From assembly GCA_023846275.1 (NCBI GenBank), contig CM043868.1, forward strand, positions 8,575,653-8,639,652: 64,000 nt of DNA, in the 5' to 3' direction. A program made the position numbers and the translations under genes. This stretch comes from Vanilla planifolia (taxonomy: Eukaryota; Streptophyta; Magnoliopsida; Asparagales; Orchidaceae). Positions 1 through 12,609 of the stretch are shown here, in pieces. The first letter of the stretch is position 1, and the number at the start of each line of letters is the position of its first letter. The notes under the pieces were generated by a model. That model saw only the letters and a list, made by a program, of their open reading frames with translations, was not told the DNA's origin and ran no database searches.

Positions 1-231
1 TAGGGTTTGTGTTTTCATCTGGCACATCGTCTGGAAGTCCCTGCCCTTGGCGGTGTAGCTCGCACGCAGGGGCCTGGCCGGTAGTGCCATCTGGGATTGT
101 CCGCATGCACAGGAGGTGTAGGGCTCGCGGCATGCATAGGACACTGTTACGACGGTGTGCGGTGGCCCCTGTGATTGCAAGGGAGAGTTCTTTTTGCAAT
201 GTTTTTGCTGCTATAAGAGGTGGCTGGTCGT

Positions 232-945
232 AGTCGCAGTTGTGATATACTGCACATGGCTACAACTGCCACCACTCTTCACAATATTTGGGTGAATAAA
301 TGTGCTAGAAAACACAATGAGCCAACTATGAGCAGCGATATATTAATTCGCAAGGTTCACATGGATGTTACAATTGCGGATAAGCGACATAATAAGTATG
401 CATCTAAGCTCAAAGGGAACCTCTCCAACTCGCCTGAGTTGATCGCAGCCCTACATTGGGTTCCCCCTCCCGCTAGATGGATATTGATTAACTGCGATGC
501 TAAGGCTAGAAATGACATTGCTAGAGTGGGTATAGTAATTAGAGACCATATGGGCAGGCCCTTGCTGATTGTAGGCAAAAAATTCATTTCTCAGGCTAGC
601 GAGGCCATGAAGACTCTTGCTGTCTTAGAGGCCCTTAATGTTGTGAGACACTCATTCTTGAATTCTCCCGCTGTGGAAATCAAGACAGACTCTTAAATAG
701 CTTTGCAGGAAACACAAACCATGCTGAGGCACCCACCTTTGGGCAGGCATTTTCTTCCCGCACTCTCACATGCCACGCGTCTGAGTGCGTTGTGCATTGG
801 CCACGTGCACCGAGAAGGAAACTCTTCTACGGATTGGATTACACGTGTTGCTTGTACCTATGAGTTTGCGTGGGAGTGGGGAATGCCCCTTCCTGAGCAA
901 CTCTTTAAAATTTTGTTATCTGACTTTTTGTTTGATCCTCCTTAA
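232..945 (+). pseudogene. Broken LINE-type RNase H domain (RVT_3-like)
   Basis: One reading frame encodes an RNase H fold of the kind found at the C-terminus of plant LINE-type reverse transcriptases and in At1g65750-like predicted proteins. Seen: the first strand with a catalytic Asp (WILINCDAKA, about 475-505), the GIVIRDHMGRPL turn, a TDS aspartate at 685-693, and the C-terminal HREGNSSTDW motif (about 803-838) with the last catalytic Asp. The helix that normally carries the catalytic Glu reads AMKTLAVLEAL, with Lys (aag, 610-612) where related proteins have Glu; this is one G-to-A step. A TAA stop at 694-696 sits just after TDS, in the codon where relatives often have Leu, and the frame then continues unbroken to 945. 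The polymerase domain is not in the window. It is probably a 5'-truncated LINE end; a decayed host RNase H-like gene is the alternative. Confidence 0.75.
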
Positions 946-2120
946 AGGACCCTTTGTATTGTCCTAGGACATTTCATAAATTAGAATCCAATTTCAGAGT
1001 AATACTACAATATGAATAATTGCACAACAATACAACATCAAAAATTAAAAAAAAAATCATTAATGATGCTTATGTGGAAGAGCATCATTCCTAGTGTGTA
1101 TGTATTTAATAAACTATAATGCTGGTAGTGTCACTATATGAATTTTTCCAAATATATTCTCATTCCACTTGATTTACTTATTAGACTTAAACCATTAGGA
1201 TACACTTCTTTTTTTTTATTTCCCTTATCAAAATCTTAATTAGATTTTTCTCATAGTTCAAATTTGGTTATAGCTCTATAATATCGAGATCATACTCCGT
1301 CATATAAGTAAGATCTATCATGTATTTTTGTAATGAGAAGATATGGAATACATTATATATTATAAGTAGAATAAAAGAGAAGGCCACCTTAAATACAACT
1401 TCATTAATTATTTCAACTATTTAGAAGGTCCATTATATCTTGCTTTCAATTTTCCTCCTCCAAATATAATAAATCCTTTCATAAAGCTCATTTTAAGACA
1501 CATAATCCCTTTCTTAAAATTATACTTTTTATTATCTTAAATCATAATACTTTCTTTGGAGATTTTGTACATACAAGATTTTTCTCTAATCAATTGTACT
1601 TTAGTTGTAGTTTTAGATATTATTTCTAGTCTTACCAGTGATTTAGAGAATTTTATCATACCAATATAATGATGATTGACACTTCTTATTATATAATGTC
1701 TCACCATATTTCACTTTTATACTTGATTAGTAATTATTATTATATAAACTCACTGGAGGCAAATGTATATCCCAGTTTGCACCAAAATCCCATTATAAAA
1801 TTACAGCATATATATTAAACCCATGATTATTCTTAAATTTTGATCATCAATGTAAGGATGGAAGATTATACTAAATATTAATTATGCTCCAAAGACATCA
1901 TGTATCTTTCTCCATAACCATGATGTAAATTTTGTCTCTCAATCTGATTCGATAGTTCCAAGCACAACATACAGCTTAACTATCTAATTCACATATAATT
2001 ACGACAACTTCTCAGTTGTGTAAGTTGTTTTTATCAATAAGAAGCATTCTACCTTACTCAATCTATCCATATCCACCCATAGATCAAATTAACCTCAATT
2101 TGTTTTGTTCATCTCATGCC
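946..2120. other. AT-rich intergenic DNA, no gene seen
   Basis: No frame of useful length and no recognisable protein motif on either strand. The composition matches the decayed retrotransposon DNA around it, so it is probably more of the same that can no longer be identified. Confidence 0.5.
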
Positions 2121-2124
2121 TTAA

Positions 2125-3720
2125 GAGGTTTGCTGATAACGAAATGAAGCATTTAAGAACTAATTTGTCTTGTGATCTTTTATAAAAAAGTGATGATTGA
2201 AAATGTTGGTAGCAACCACATACAAGAAAGTTCAAGGTTGATGGTGACATCACTTATAGGAAGTGGCTCAACTTTCACAACTTAGAGATATGATATTTCG
2301 ACCTTGGTAGAGTGATTGCCTATCTAGAGCATATTATCTACTACTTAAATGTTTCAAATGTTTAAATCCTTCAATTAAAGTCATGTGTTACATAGGAATT
2401 CCTACTTCATTCATCTACTTATGCATGCATTAGTGTTATATTAATCTTTCATGAGTTTAAAGCATCTTTAAGAGTTAATTTAATGTTAGAATTTAAGTAT
2501 CTTGTATTTGAATCATAATGAGATTTAATAAGAATCTTGTATACAAAAGAATCAATTGAATATGAAGTCTTATATAAAAAGTGTCAATTACTTAGAATCT
2601 TAATCATCTCTTGTGTCAACTACAGACAAAACTATGTTACTTCATATATAATTGAATTTGAATATATAGTAGCTAGTAATTATGTGCCTCAAGTACTTTC
2701 AATTAGGTAACAAATTAAAGATTAAGATTTACACTTTATCATACCAATCCATTATGATAACGCAACCATTATACTTCATTAAGAACCTAATCCAATATTC
2801 TTGAGCCAAACATATTGATATAAGATATCACTTTATTCAACATGTTGACAAGAAGAATATTACTCTAGTTTTTTTCCTCTAGTGTTGAACATTTAGACAT
2901 CTTTACCAAACCATCACCTTTAGACATTTTTATTAAGATTAGCATGACACTAAAAATACTAATACACTTTGAATGTTTCCAAAATGGAGGAGAGGTGGAA
3001 TGCCAACATTAAGGGAGAGTTAGAATGGAAAGTTTTCCATGGGCTAATCTTTGATTAGATGCTTGTCATTCTAGTTATTTACATCATTATATTCTAGTTG
3101 CTAAAACATATTCTAACTACTTGAATAATTTATAAATTTCAACTTTCACATTTTTTTAATAGTATTGATTTTGTGATCATCAAAAAGAAGAGATTTTTTA
3201 TTGTATACCATAAACATTTAAGGATAATAAAATCAAGAATTTTAGGACTAATGTGTCTTTTGAGCTTTTGCAAATAGGTGAAAATTGAAGATGGTAGCAA
3301 TTCACATGCAAAAAGGTTTAAGGTTGAAGATTGTATTTAGTAAAGGAAAGTGGCCCAACTTTCACAACTTAGAGCCATATGGTTCAACACTTGGTTAATG
3401 ATTGCTTATTTAGAGCTCATCATTTACTACTTTAATGGTCAAAATATCTTCATTTAAAGTCATGTGACACATCAAAATGCATATTCTATTCATATGCTAA
3501 GACATTTATTAATGTTATATTAATGAGTCTAAGGTGCATTTGATAGATGATTTAAGATTATAATTTAAATATCTTAAAGATAAATTATGATAAGATTTCA
3601 TAAGAATAATGTGTATAAAGGAATTAATCGAATACAAAATCTTATATAAAACTATACATTAATCATACAAAATAATATCTCTCTTGTATGATCTGTATTA
3701 AGGCCAATCATCTATGTTCA
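2125..3720 (+). mobile_element. Ty1/copia remnant with LTR-like direct repeats (fossil)
   Basis: Two direct repeats, about 2125-2640 and 3185-3720 (offset near 1,087 bp), share long matches such as aagtggc-caactttcacaactta and the following 300 or more bases. Between them the plus strand carries traces of the end of a copia RNase H, including the conserved D-I-F-T-K-P region near 2890-2910, followed by a purine-rich tract near 2985-2998. That is where a copia 3' LTR would begin. I read it as a deletion derivative: an LTR, the tail of pol, a polypurine tract and the 3' LTR. It is broken in many places and old, with clearly diverged repeats. Confidence 0.55.
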
Positions 3721-5150
3721 ATACAAATTGATTGGTATGTAATACATAAAAAATGGTCTCATCATAGTAGTATGACCATGATTTACCCATGAAGTAATTA
3801 ATCTATAACATGTTTGCTGATTGGTTGGTGATATCCATTGTTGAATTTATAAAATACTACTCTCATTATTCAATGAAAACACATAGATCATACAAAATTA
3901 TATAGTTTATCATTTTTATACAATATAATCTTCACACAAAGCCCATAAATAATCTTAGGCAAAAACTAAACTAAAGTTGTCATTCATATATGATTTTGTA
4001 TTGTATTTGTATAATTTATATGGGTGTAGTATAATAGTGAAGTATAAAAACTTCATAAAAATATGACATGTTTGTTATACATGCTTAAAATACCTATAAC
4101 TCCGTACCATTATATCAGGCTTAATCCTAAACTTCATCATACTAATACAATATATTTTTTGTACTCAAATGAAGAATCTAAAACTTGAGAGCACTACAAT
4201 TGTGTAACTTTGAACTACATCATATAATTATAATACATTTATCATACTTATGTGAAGTGCATAAAGCCAAGAGCATCAAAACTAAGTCTCTTATTAAACT
4301 TGATCCTAAACTATGATTGTGCTTCATTGAACATGAAAGATAACTTTTGACTAATCCAAATAAGTGAGTTGTACATGTTGATCAGTTAGGTAATAGATCT
4401 TTCTCTATACCAGCTTGGCATGATCTTTGGATAATACTTATATAAATGAAATTCATGATGTATGGTGGTTAGTTAATCTCATTAAAAATTTTGTTTTGGC
4501 TATTGGGGGTTTTCTAAAAAGTTTTTATTCTAATAAGGACAAAGGCATCATATGAACTTAAGATAGAAATAATAAAATGTTGGCATATCACTTTAAAGTT
4601 CAACCCATCCATACTTCAACAATCATGCATTCTCTTAAAGTTGTAACTTGAGTGTCACTACATCTTGCTATCTAAAATCATTTTATTTTTCACTTCATTT
4701 AGATTGGTAACTTCATTACAAATTTAGTTATTAGTTATTCACTCAAACAAAATGTGAAAGTTTGTACTATCTTCGTAAGATTACATTGTGTAATTGTTGT
4801 AATCTTATCTTTTAACCATAGCTTGTTTGACTCTTATAAGTCTTTGTTATGTAACTCCACTAAATACTATATAGATCTCTTCATGGATCTCTTATATAAA
4901 GTTTACCCCAACTAACTATTGTCAAAAGGAAGTGGCTTGGATAATGCAAGTTAATTATTCGACTAAAGGTGGATGTTAGCCTTGATTGTGATTAAACCAC
5001 CTAAAATTAGTTGTTTCTTTTATTTGATTTTTTATGTTTTGTTTATAAATTACAAAGAAAGTTTACAAACTAATCAAGAGTTTTCTTTAAAAGATTTTAA
5101 AATTAGTTAACTACAACTACATGTATCAATATCATTTATATAGCTTGTTG
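3721..5150. other. No gene recognised; probable transposon debris
   Basis: AT-rich DNA with no open frame of note. The part near 4800-5150 may continue the integrase remnant described next, but the similarity is too weak to place an edge. Confidence 0.4.
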
Positions 5151-5860
5151 TATTAAAGTTTTAAAAGATACAATTCACCCTTGTCTTGTGGCTTTCTCAT
5201 CTTAAAAAGTTTTAGACAATCCAAACACAATATTCATGGATATCTATTGTTATTCCTATATAGGTATAAGGAGATATTGTAGCAACATACATGATTTTTT
5301 ATGTTTTTCTTTGACTTACTAACAAATCAACATTTTTTTATGTAATCATGAATGTCCCTTATCATATTAGACCACCTAAAGAATTTCTTCAAGTCTTAAT
5401 ACATTTTGTTATTCCAAGTTGAAAAATATTCCTAGTTCCATGAGTTTCACAAAATAAAATATACCTATATTCTTCTTATGTAAAAATATATATCATTCAT
5501 AAAATAAAGAATATGATTTTTTTCTTATTAAGAATAAAATAAGACTTTTGGCCCTCCAAGAGTTAAGCCTTAACATTCTAAACCTTTTCATTACTATTCT
5601 TGACATCTTTAATATTTTGCAATCTAGCTTTCGGAATTACCACATGTAAAAGCTTTCTCTTATTAGATATGGCCATGGCATTCAACATTAGTAGATTTAT
5701 TTCCAAATGCAGTCATGCTTCTTCCAAAATTTTAATTATATTTCTTAAGTTTGATCTTTGACTTAAAGCATCTATCACCATGTTGACTTTTTCTAGATTA
5801 TATGATCTTTAGATCATAATCCTTTGTCAATATCAATGATCATCTTTGTCTAAAATTGAG
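5150..5860 (-). mobile_element. Ty3/gypsy RNase H-integrase fragment (fossil)
   Basis: On the minus strand a stretch near 5760-5830 matches the very conserved end of gypsy RNase H (EKVNMVIDALSQRS, compare the family's GKANVVADALSRRS). Further downstream on that strand, near 5350-5450, is a piece resembling the integrase zinc-binding region (GITKCIKT, compare GxTKMYxxL). It is a short, heavily broken piece of an old element. Its LTRs were not found. Confidence 0.55.
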
Positions 5861-6335
5861 CTCCTTTTAAGTGAAGATATACTTAAGAATCTAGTAATCA
5901 AAATATACATAATTTCTTACCCCACGAAAGTAATGTCTTTATATTATAAGGAAAAAATTATTACAAATAATTCTAAGACATGAATAGGATAATTTTATTC
6001 ATTGTAATGTAATTGGCTAAGGTATAACTATTTCTTAGTTATTCTACATTAGGATAAACATAACCCTTACAATGATACATTAACATATACCTAAAAATCC
6101 TTGTCACTTATAAATAATGACAAAAAGGAATAATGTCACCTTCTCCATGATGTTATTCTCCAAAAAAATAAAAAATTTAATATTTAAAGTTTACCCCTTC
6201 CTTTGGGAGGCATACTTTTAGCTAATTTAATAATTTTACCAAATTTAATAATATAAAAAAATATCAAATATAAATAAATATAAAATAGCTAATTAGTTAA
6301 AGTTTCATAAGAATGTTATGATTGGTTCCCATTAA

Positions 6336-7054
6336 TGATCAAAGCTCAATCTTAGGTTCATTAAACCTAAACATTGTGAAAAAAAAATAAGAGTGAAAAT
6401 AAAAAGATAAAAACCATCATGGTAGCACTATGCAACAAAAACTATGCATGCATCATTCATGAAGGTTTATTTTAAGGCACGCCATGTGTGGAAGCATTGC
6501 ATGCACTTGGGATAGTATAGTATGCTAGATACTATTGTGCTCTAAGCACACATGACCACACACACCGACATGTATCATGTCGATCACTTGTCACACTTAT
6601 AATCCACATGCATGGAAGGGCCTTTCCATGTATAGGAACAAAATTTGTGCATGTGAACAGTGTCCTGGGTAGGTATCCTACATGTAGTAGCAGCTCGTGC
6701 ACATAGATAGGTTAAGGGATGCAAAATTTGCAAACTTTTCTATTTTTGATTAAAAAAAACTTGTATCTTATAGAAATTAAAATATTATATATTATATAAT
6801 AAAAATATTATATCTAAATCTCTATATATAAGATAAGAATGATGAGTAAAATAATTTAAAATTTTATAGATTCAAAACTTTTTGAAAGATAACATATTAG
6901 AAAATTTAATCTTCTTGTGACAAAAATCTTCTTTTTTTTTTCTTTCGTAGTTCATCAACATTCTCATGATTCAAATTTTGTTATTAAAACTCTAAAAAGA
7001 GGGTTATTATTAAGGGCATAGGACAATAACATCATGTAGATATATCATATTAGT
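6336..7054 (+). repeat. 5' LTR of the short gypsy element
   Basis: It begins near TGATCAAAGCTCAATC and ends shortly before the primer-binding site. It aligns along its length with 8835-9620, including the stretch around ttgcaaactt-ctatttttg, the AT-rich block of repeated atattatata, and the end near gattcaaattttgttattaaaactctaaaaag. The same final block recurs, inverted, at about 34540-34620. Confidence 0.65.
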
Positions 7055-7056
7055 TT

Positions 7057-7070
7057 TAGTATTAGAGTGC
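7057..7070 (+). promoter_or_regulatory. Primer-binding site, initiator tRNA-Met type (fossil)
   Basis: The sequence tagtattagagtgc sits just inside the 5' LTR and matches the usual plant TGGTATCAGAGC site with decay-type changes. The following gctttgatttaatgtcaatgg also matches the equivalent position of the inverted relative near 34480-34520. Confidence 0.65.
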
Positions 7071-8834
7071 TTTGATTTAATGTCAATGGGATGAGCTAAG
7101 AAAAAAGCAACTAAAAAGTAAGCCACAAAAGTGAATCAAAAGATTGAAGAGGCATCAGTTGAGATGACTTTATTATCCATTTCATCGCTTAGCTTGGAGG
7201 CATAGATAGCTTTATTAACCCAAAATATTTAAGAATTAATGGAGACGATGCTAAAATCTTAATCTTCTTTCACAACAAATCTAAAAGATAATTTATTAAT
7301 ATAAACTATTCTTAATCAAAGAAGTTTTAGATTAAATAATAATCCTAATATAATTGAAGATAAATATGATGATGACATCAATCTCACTCTTTCGATGCAA
7401 GGGAATCGACAATATCCTGTCAAAGCAAATGATACACTTGATTTATTAATTTATGATAATACAATAGATGTAGAGAAATTAGATATTTGATTAGATCAAT
7501 TAGAGATATATTTCTTTTTATATGATTATTCATCAACTAATAAATTAATGTATGCTCAATTAAAAATAATGAGTCATTTGTTAGCCTAATACAATGCTTA
7601 CTTAAAAAGTGATATAGTCATAAAAGTATTATAAAGCTAATCTAAAATATTAATCAAAGAAGAATTTTACTAAGATTATATAGAGAAAAGATAGACAAAG
7701 TGGCATAATCTATAACATCGATAATGGCAAATAATATAAGAATATATTACAAAATTTTAACTATAAGTCGTGAGTTTAAGAATACCAATAAATAGATGCA
7801 GACAATATCAAAGTATATTACAAGTTTATACTTTCTTATTGCCATCAAATTACCACTTTTTAAAATTCAACCTTTAAAAGAAGTCAATACATTTGTAATG
7901 ACTATTAAAAAGAAGAATACATATAAAGAAACAAAACTAGAAGAAAAAAAATACTAAAAAAGTTAAGTATAAATCTGAACATTTGTGATAAAATAAAAAG
8001 TATTTTCCAACAAAGTATGCTACAAAAATGAGTACCAATAAAACTCAAAAGTATTGTGATTACTATAGAAAGATAGGGTACAAATGATAAAAATATCAAA
8101 AATTATATCTTCAAATTAATTCCAAAAAAGTTCAAGAAAGACAACTATTATAGATAGAGACTAAAAAGGCACTTGAAATCCCTCTTTAAGTTGATAATTT
8201 ATCTCTTATGGTAGGTTCAAAGAAGATATCTCATGAAACAAAATAAAAAGAACTTTTCATCATCCAAATTCTAGTAAAGAAAGAGCTTAAAAGTATTATC
8301 ATTGATAATAAAATTAAAAAGAACCTAATATTAAAAGTCTTATGAAAAATATAAACTTAGAAAATACATTACATCCAAGACCCTACTAATTGAGGTTGAT
8401 TTATAAAGACACCAACAATAGATTTGAAAACAATCCAAAGATAAAATATGTCATCATAAAAAACTAAATTAATAAGGTATCTATGAAGTGATACCTCTAG
8501 TTATCTATCAAATTATATTAAAGAATTCATACTTATGAGATCAATGTCATCTACTATCGACGAGCACAATGGTATCGATTTACAAAGGATGGATAATATT
8601 TTCTTATAACATGAGATAAAGAAGCATTGATAAAATGAATTGTTCATGCTAACCAATTAAAAAGATTAGTGAACACGTTTTAAAATCATGTATTACTTAT
8701 AACAAAGTTAAAGAAACTACTTGATGGAGATGACATAAGTCTCAATCCCTAAAGAAGATAACAAAATTACATCATGCAAAGAATTAGTTCAAAAACGAAG
8801 ATTCAGTAAGAATCAAATAAAAAAAGCTACCTAT

Positions 8835-9620
8835 GATAAGGAGTTTAATTCTTAGTTCATCAAACACAAAAATTATGAAAAAAAAATCAAGAGATGTGAT
8901 AAAAACCATTGTAGCATCAACTTGTAGCAAGAATTGTGCATAGAGGCTCATTATAAGTGCATTAGAGCATGTGCTATAGCCACAGGCCATCCACCACACA
9001 CGGAGGACTAAATACAAATGTGGGAAAGTGTAGCATGCTGGATGCCCACATTAGCTAGGTGTGCATGACTACAAAGACTAACACTAGTGCACTGTCTTGC
9101 ACACAATAATCACCTATTGTACATGTGGCTTACATACACAGTAAGTAAACCTATTACACCAATGTGGTAATTATGCATTTGGTAATGCCTATCCATGTAT
9201 GGGAACAATACTTATGTACATGAATTACCCTGATGTGGGTTTCCCATTAGAGCATGCGAACTTGTTAGATGGAATAAAATTTGTAAATTTGCAAAAAAAT
9301 TTATTTTTGGTAAAAAAAAATCATAGATTTTTTATGAAGATTAAGATATTATATATTTTATAATAAAATATTATATACAAAATTTTGTATAAATGGGTAA
9401 AAATGATGAATGAAATAATTTAAAATTTTATAAATTCATAACTTCTTGAAGAAAAACTTCATTGGTATTAAAATTTTTTGTGAAAAAAACCATCTTATCC
9501 TTCCTTTTTTTAATAGTTTCTCACTATTCTCATGGTTCAACTCCACCTATTGCAACTCTAAAAAGATGTCTGTTACCGAGGGTTTGAGACGAGAACACAT
9601 CACAAATATATCAATTAAAG
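8835..9620 (+). repeat. 3' LTR of the short gypsy element
   Basis: It starts near TGATAAGGAGTTTAATTC and is recognisably the same sequence as 6336-7054, with many substitutions and small indels. The exact end is uncertain because the following DNA belongs to another gypsy lineage. Confidence 0.6.
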
Positions 9621-9899
9621 ATAAAAATGTTTTATGTTTAGGAATGGTCTGTGTAGTTCCATCAAAGATGCCATGGCTCTATTTTATTTATTTATTTTTA
9701 GTTATATAGAGTTGTTGAGATAATTTGGAAAATTGATTATAAAAAAATTTGATGGAATCAAGGAGACTTGCCAAATGAAAGGGCCTTGCATTCTTACATC
9801 AGGGTGAGCTTAAGTTTTTAAAATAGATTATTATTAACGCTAAATCTAAAAGTCAATGCTCCTTTAATAAGGTCTACAATGGGAGGGGAATCATAATAT

Positions 9900-11900
9900 A
9901 AGATTTATAAGAAAGGACATAAGGTATGTGTAAGAGGAAGGGATAGAGTAAATGATAAAGGAGAATAATAATCTACCTCACCTCCATTATAAATATTATA
10001 GCTTGGCTAGTTATCTCTTTACTCACATGGAGATAGCATCATCTTCTGAGGTGATAAGAAGTACTCTGTTATTAGAAAAATTACCTATGATTATATTATT
10101 TGATTGTTGTGCATCTCATTCTTTTTATTTCTATCAAGATAGTTACAAAATTGACTATAGAATGTCAAATCTTAAGGAACCTTTTATTGGTAACACTACC
10201 TAAAAGTGATAGTGTAAGGGTGCTCCAATTCTTCAAATAAGATGTAGAGAAAAATAAGAAGAATTGTAAGTCATATTTGACCATTATAAATATAAAGGAA
10301 TTAAATGTTATTTTAGAAAAAGTTTTCTTGATGTCCTATCATAACACAATTGATTATTAGGAGAAATGAATTAAAATCCAAATGGTAAATGCAATTGACA
10401 ACACTTATTTTGTCCATGTTAGAAAAGTGTGGTTATTAACTATGTTAAATGCTAAAAAGCTAGTACAAAATTGTTCTGGATGCTATCTAGATATTGTATT
10501 CATTACTAAGAAAAGAGAAGTTAAATTATATGATGTTTCTAAAGTTTGTATTACTTATATGTGTTTCTTAAAGAATCTATTATGGTTCGCAGCAAATAAA
10601 GAAATTGAATATGTAATTGATTTAAATCTTGGTGCTCAACCCATTTTGAAAGGCAATGTAGAATGATGTCGATGAAATTGTAATAAAAGAAGATTAATTG
10701 AAGGAGTTAATTGAAAAAGGGTTCAATAGGTCGAGCATATCCCCATACGGTGCACTAGTATTTTTTGTCAAAAAGAAATATGGTAATTTTTGAATATGCA
10801 TTTATTACATAAAGTTGAATAAAGATACTTTCAAGAATAAATATTTGTTACCAAGAATTAATGAATTATTTGATAAATTATAAGAAGATATAGTACTCTT
10901 AATGGTGAACTTATGTTTAAATTATCACTAAATTAAAATTCAAAAGAATGATGCTTTGATCATTACATTTAGAACTACTTTATGAATTCCTAATGCTACC
11001 TCTTTCTTCAAGAAATTTTCCAACAACATTCCTGGATTTGATAATCAAGGCATTTAGATATTGGATTTATCATTTTGTGATTATTTTCTTTAAAAATATC
11101 TTGATTTATTCAATAAAGGAAACGAGCAATAAACTCATTTGAAAATAAGGTTGCAAAGATTTGAAGAACATCAATTGTGTGAAAAATTTTGAAGGCATGG
11201 CTTTTGCTTGAAAGTTCTCATTTCTAGGACATTTAATAAAGTAAAAAGAATTTTTATGAATTTTAAAAAAGTAACTATAGTAGTTGAATGGTTAAGACCA
11301 ACTAATATTGGTTAGATTAAAAGCTTTTAAGAGTTGGTATGCTATTATACAAATTTTGTTTGAGGATTTTCATAGATTGTGATGCCTTTGACAAAACTTA
11401 CTCAAAATCTAGTCTTATTTAAATGTGAATTGGCATGTGAAAAGAGTTCTTAGACTTTAAAAGAAAAGATGACTTCTACACTTGTCTTTGCTTTCCTTAA
11501 AAGTGATATTAAATTTCACATGTATTGTGATACCTCTTTATAATAACTAGAGCACATACTTATGCAAAATGAGAGAGTAATTACTTATGCTTCTAGGAAA
11601 TTAAGGCTTGTCCATTACATGATTTAGGTTTTGCTGACTTTATTTGCATTAAAAATATGAAGGCATTATCTTTATTGGGTAAAGAGTCATATTTATATAG
11701 GTTATCAAAGTCTAAAACACATATTTACTAAAAAATGTTAAATCAATGATAATAAAGATGGTTAGAGCAGATAAATAATTATGAGCTAGAGATAATGTAT
11801 CATTTAAGTAAAGTAACTATGATTGTTGATGCCTTTATAGGAGATCTAATCCTAGTTACTTGATATCTATCATTAAAAATCTCAACTAAACACTAATATA
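9900..11900 (+). mobile_element. Ty3/gypsy protease-RT-RNase H remnant, second lineage (fossil)
   Basis: A retropepsin region lies at about 10045-10200 (LLLEKLPMIILFDCCASHSF, with the D-x-x-A-S-H-S-F signature of Tekay/Del-type gypsy). The linker into reverse transcriptase is near 10610-10800 (EIEYVIDLNLGAQPI, then the SPYGALVFFVKKK segment). RT continues to about 11150 and RNase H runs from about 11480 to 11850 (ITYASRKLR near 11580, then a YHLSK region near 11800). No integrase is visible. The protease type differs from that of the neighbouring 6.3-9.6 kb element, so this is a separate insertion. It is broken in many places and old. Confidence 0.75.
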
Positions 11901-12214
11901 GATTAATTACAATTAAATGCATTTTTTTCAATAAATAAAAGAATTTTTTTAGTTGGTAATTACAATAGATATATGAAAGAAAGAACAAAGGCAGAGAAAA
12001 ATTAAATACTCAACTCTTTGACAATCAAGTAGGTGATTTAGCACTATCTATTATGTTTTTATTTTATTTCAACTTATATATTACCTTTATCTCTATGTTT
12101 GATTTAGAGATGCATAGATATTGAAATAATGAATATATAATTTCATATAACACGAAAATTACTTGCATGAGAATAAAGTTGAGTGTTGTAATATAAGTAT
12201 GTTGAATGGATGAA

Positions 12215-12218
<4 letters not shown>

Positions 12219-12291
<73 letters not shown>
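12219..12291. repeat. (TA)n microsatellite, about 73 bp
   Basis: An uninterrupted TA dinucleotide run directly upstream of the 37-bp minisatellite. Confidence 0.95.
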
Positions 12292-12294
<3 letters not shown>

Positions 12295-12311
12295 CTTTAT
12301 GTGATATAATT

Positions 12312-12608
12312 TGTAATATAGCCTAGGTGGTGATAAGCTATAATAAGATGTAATATAACCTAGGTGATGAAGAGTTATTATAAAGTGTAATATAACTTAG
12401 GTGTTGATGAGTCATGATAAGGTGTAACATAGCCTAGGTCATGATGAGCTACAATAAAATATAATATAGTCTAAGTGGTGACAATTCATAGTAAGGTGTA
12501 ATATAGTCTAGGCAAAGATGAGTCATAATAATGTGTAATATAGTTTAGGTTGTGATGAGCCACAAAAAATATATAGTATAGCTTTAATCGTGATAAGACA
12601 CGAAAAAG
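12312..12608. repeat. Minisatellite: eight copies of a 37-bp unit
   Basis: Copies start at 12312, 12349, 12386, 12423, 12460, 12497, 12534 and about 12571, so the period is exactly 37 bp in the first seven steps. The unit begins tgtaatatagcctaggtgg and continues tgatgagccataataag. Copies differ by substitutions but hardly by indels. Tandem repeats of this size are common inside LTRs or at the 3' ends of plant gypsy elements, so it probably belongs to the gypsy debris just upstream. That link is inference. Confidence 0.95.
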
Positions 12609-12609
12609 G

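Larger units (their letters stand above)
6336..9620 (+). mobile_element. Short Ty3/gypsy element: two LTRs around gag and protease only (fossil)
   Basis: Two related direct repeats (about 6336-7054 and 8835-9620) flank about 1.8 kb of internal sequence. A primer-binding site follows the first LTR. The plus-strand interior shows, in order, a gag-like region (near 7480-7600), a CCHC-knuckle-like region (near 8055-8110) and a retropepsin region (near 8255-8610, including the family's YYRRAQWYRFTKDG segment). No reverse transcriptase, RNase H or integrase lies between the LTRs. The lineage looks chromovirus-like, perhaps Galadriel, but this is tentative. It is broken in many places and old. A related gag-protease copy lies at 32.2-35.1 kb in the opposite orientation. 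Confidence 0.7.

Noticed and set aside
7057-7070. tRNA-like sequences near LTR ends as tRNA genes
   Set aside because: Only the short 3'-end complement is present, as expected for a primer-binding site; there is no cloverleaf.
12312-12608. Regular repeat-spacer look suggesting a CRISPR array
   Set aside because: The whole 37-bp unit repeats with drift and there are no unique spacers. The window is plant nuclear DNA.
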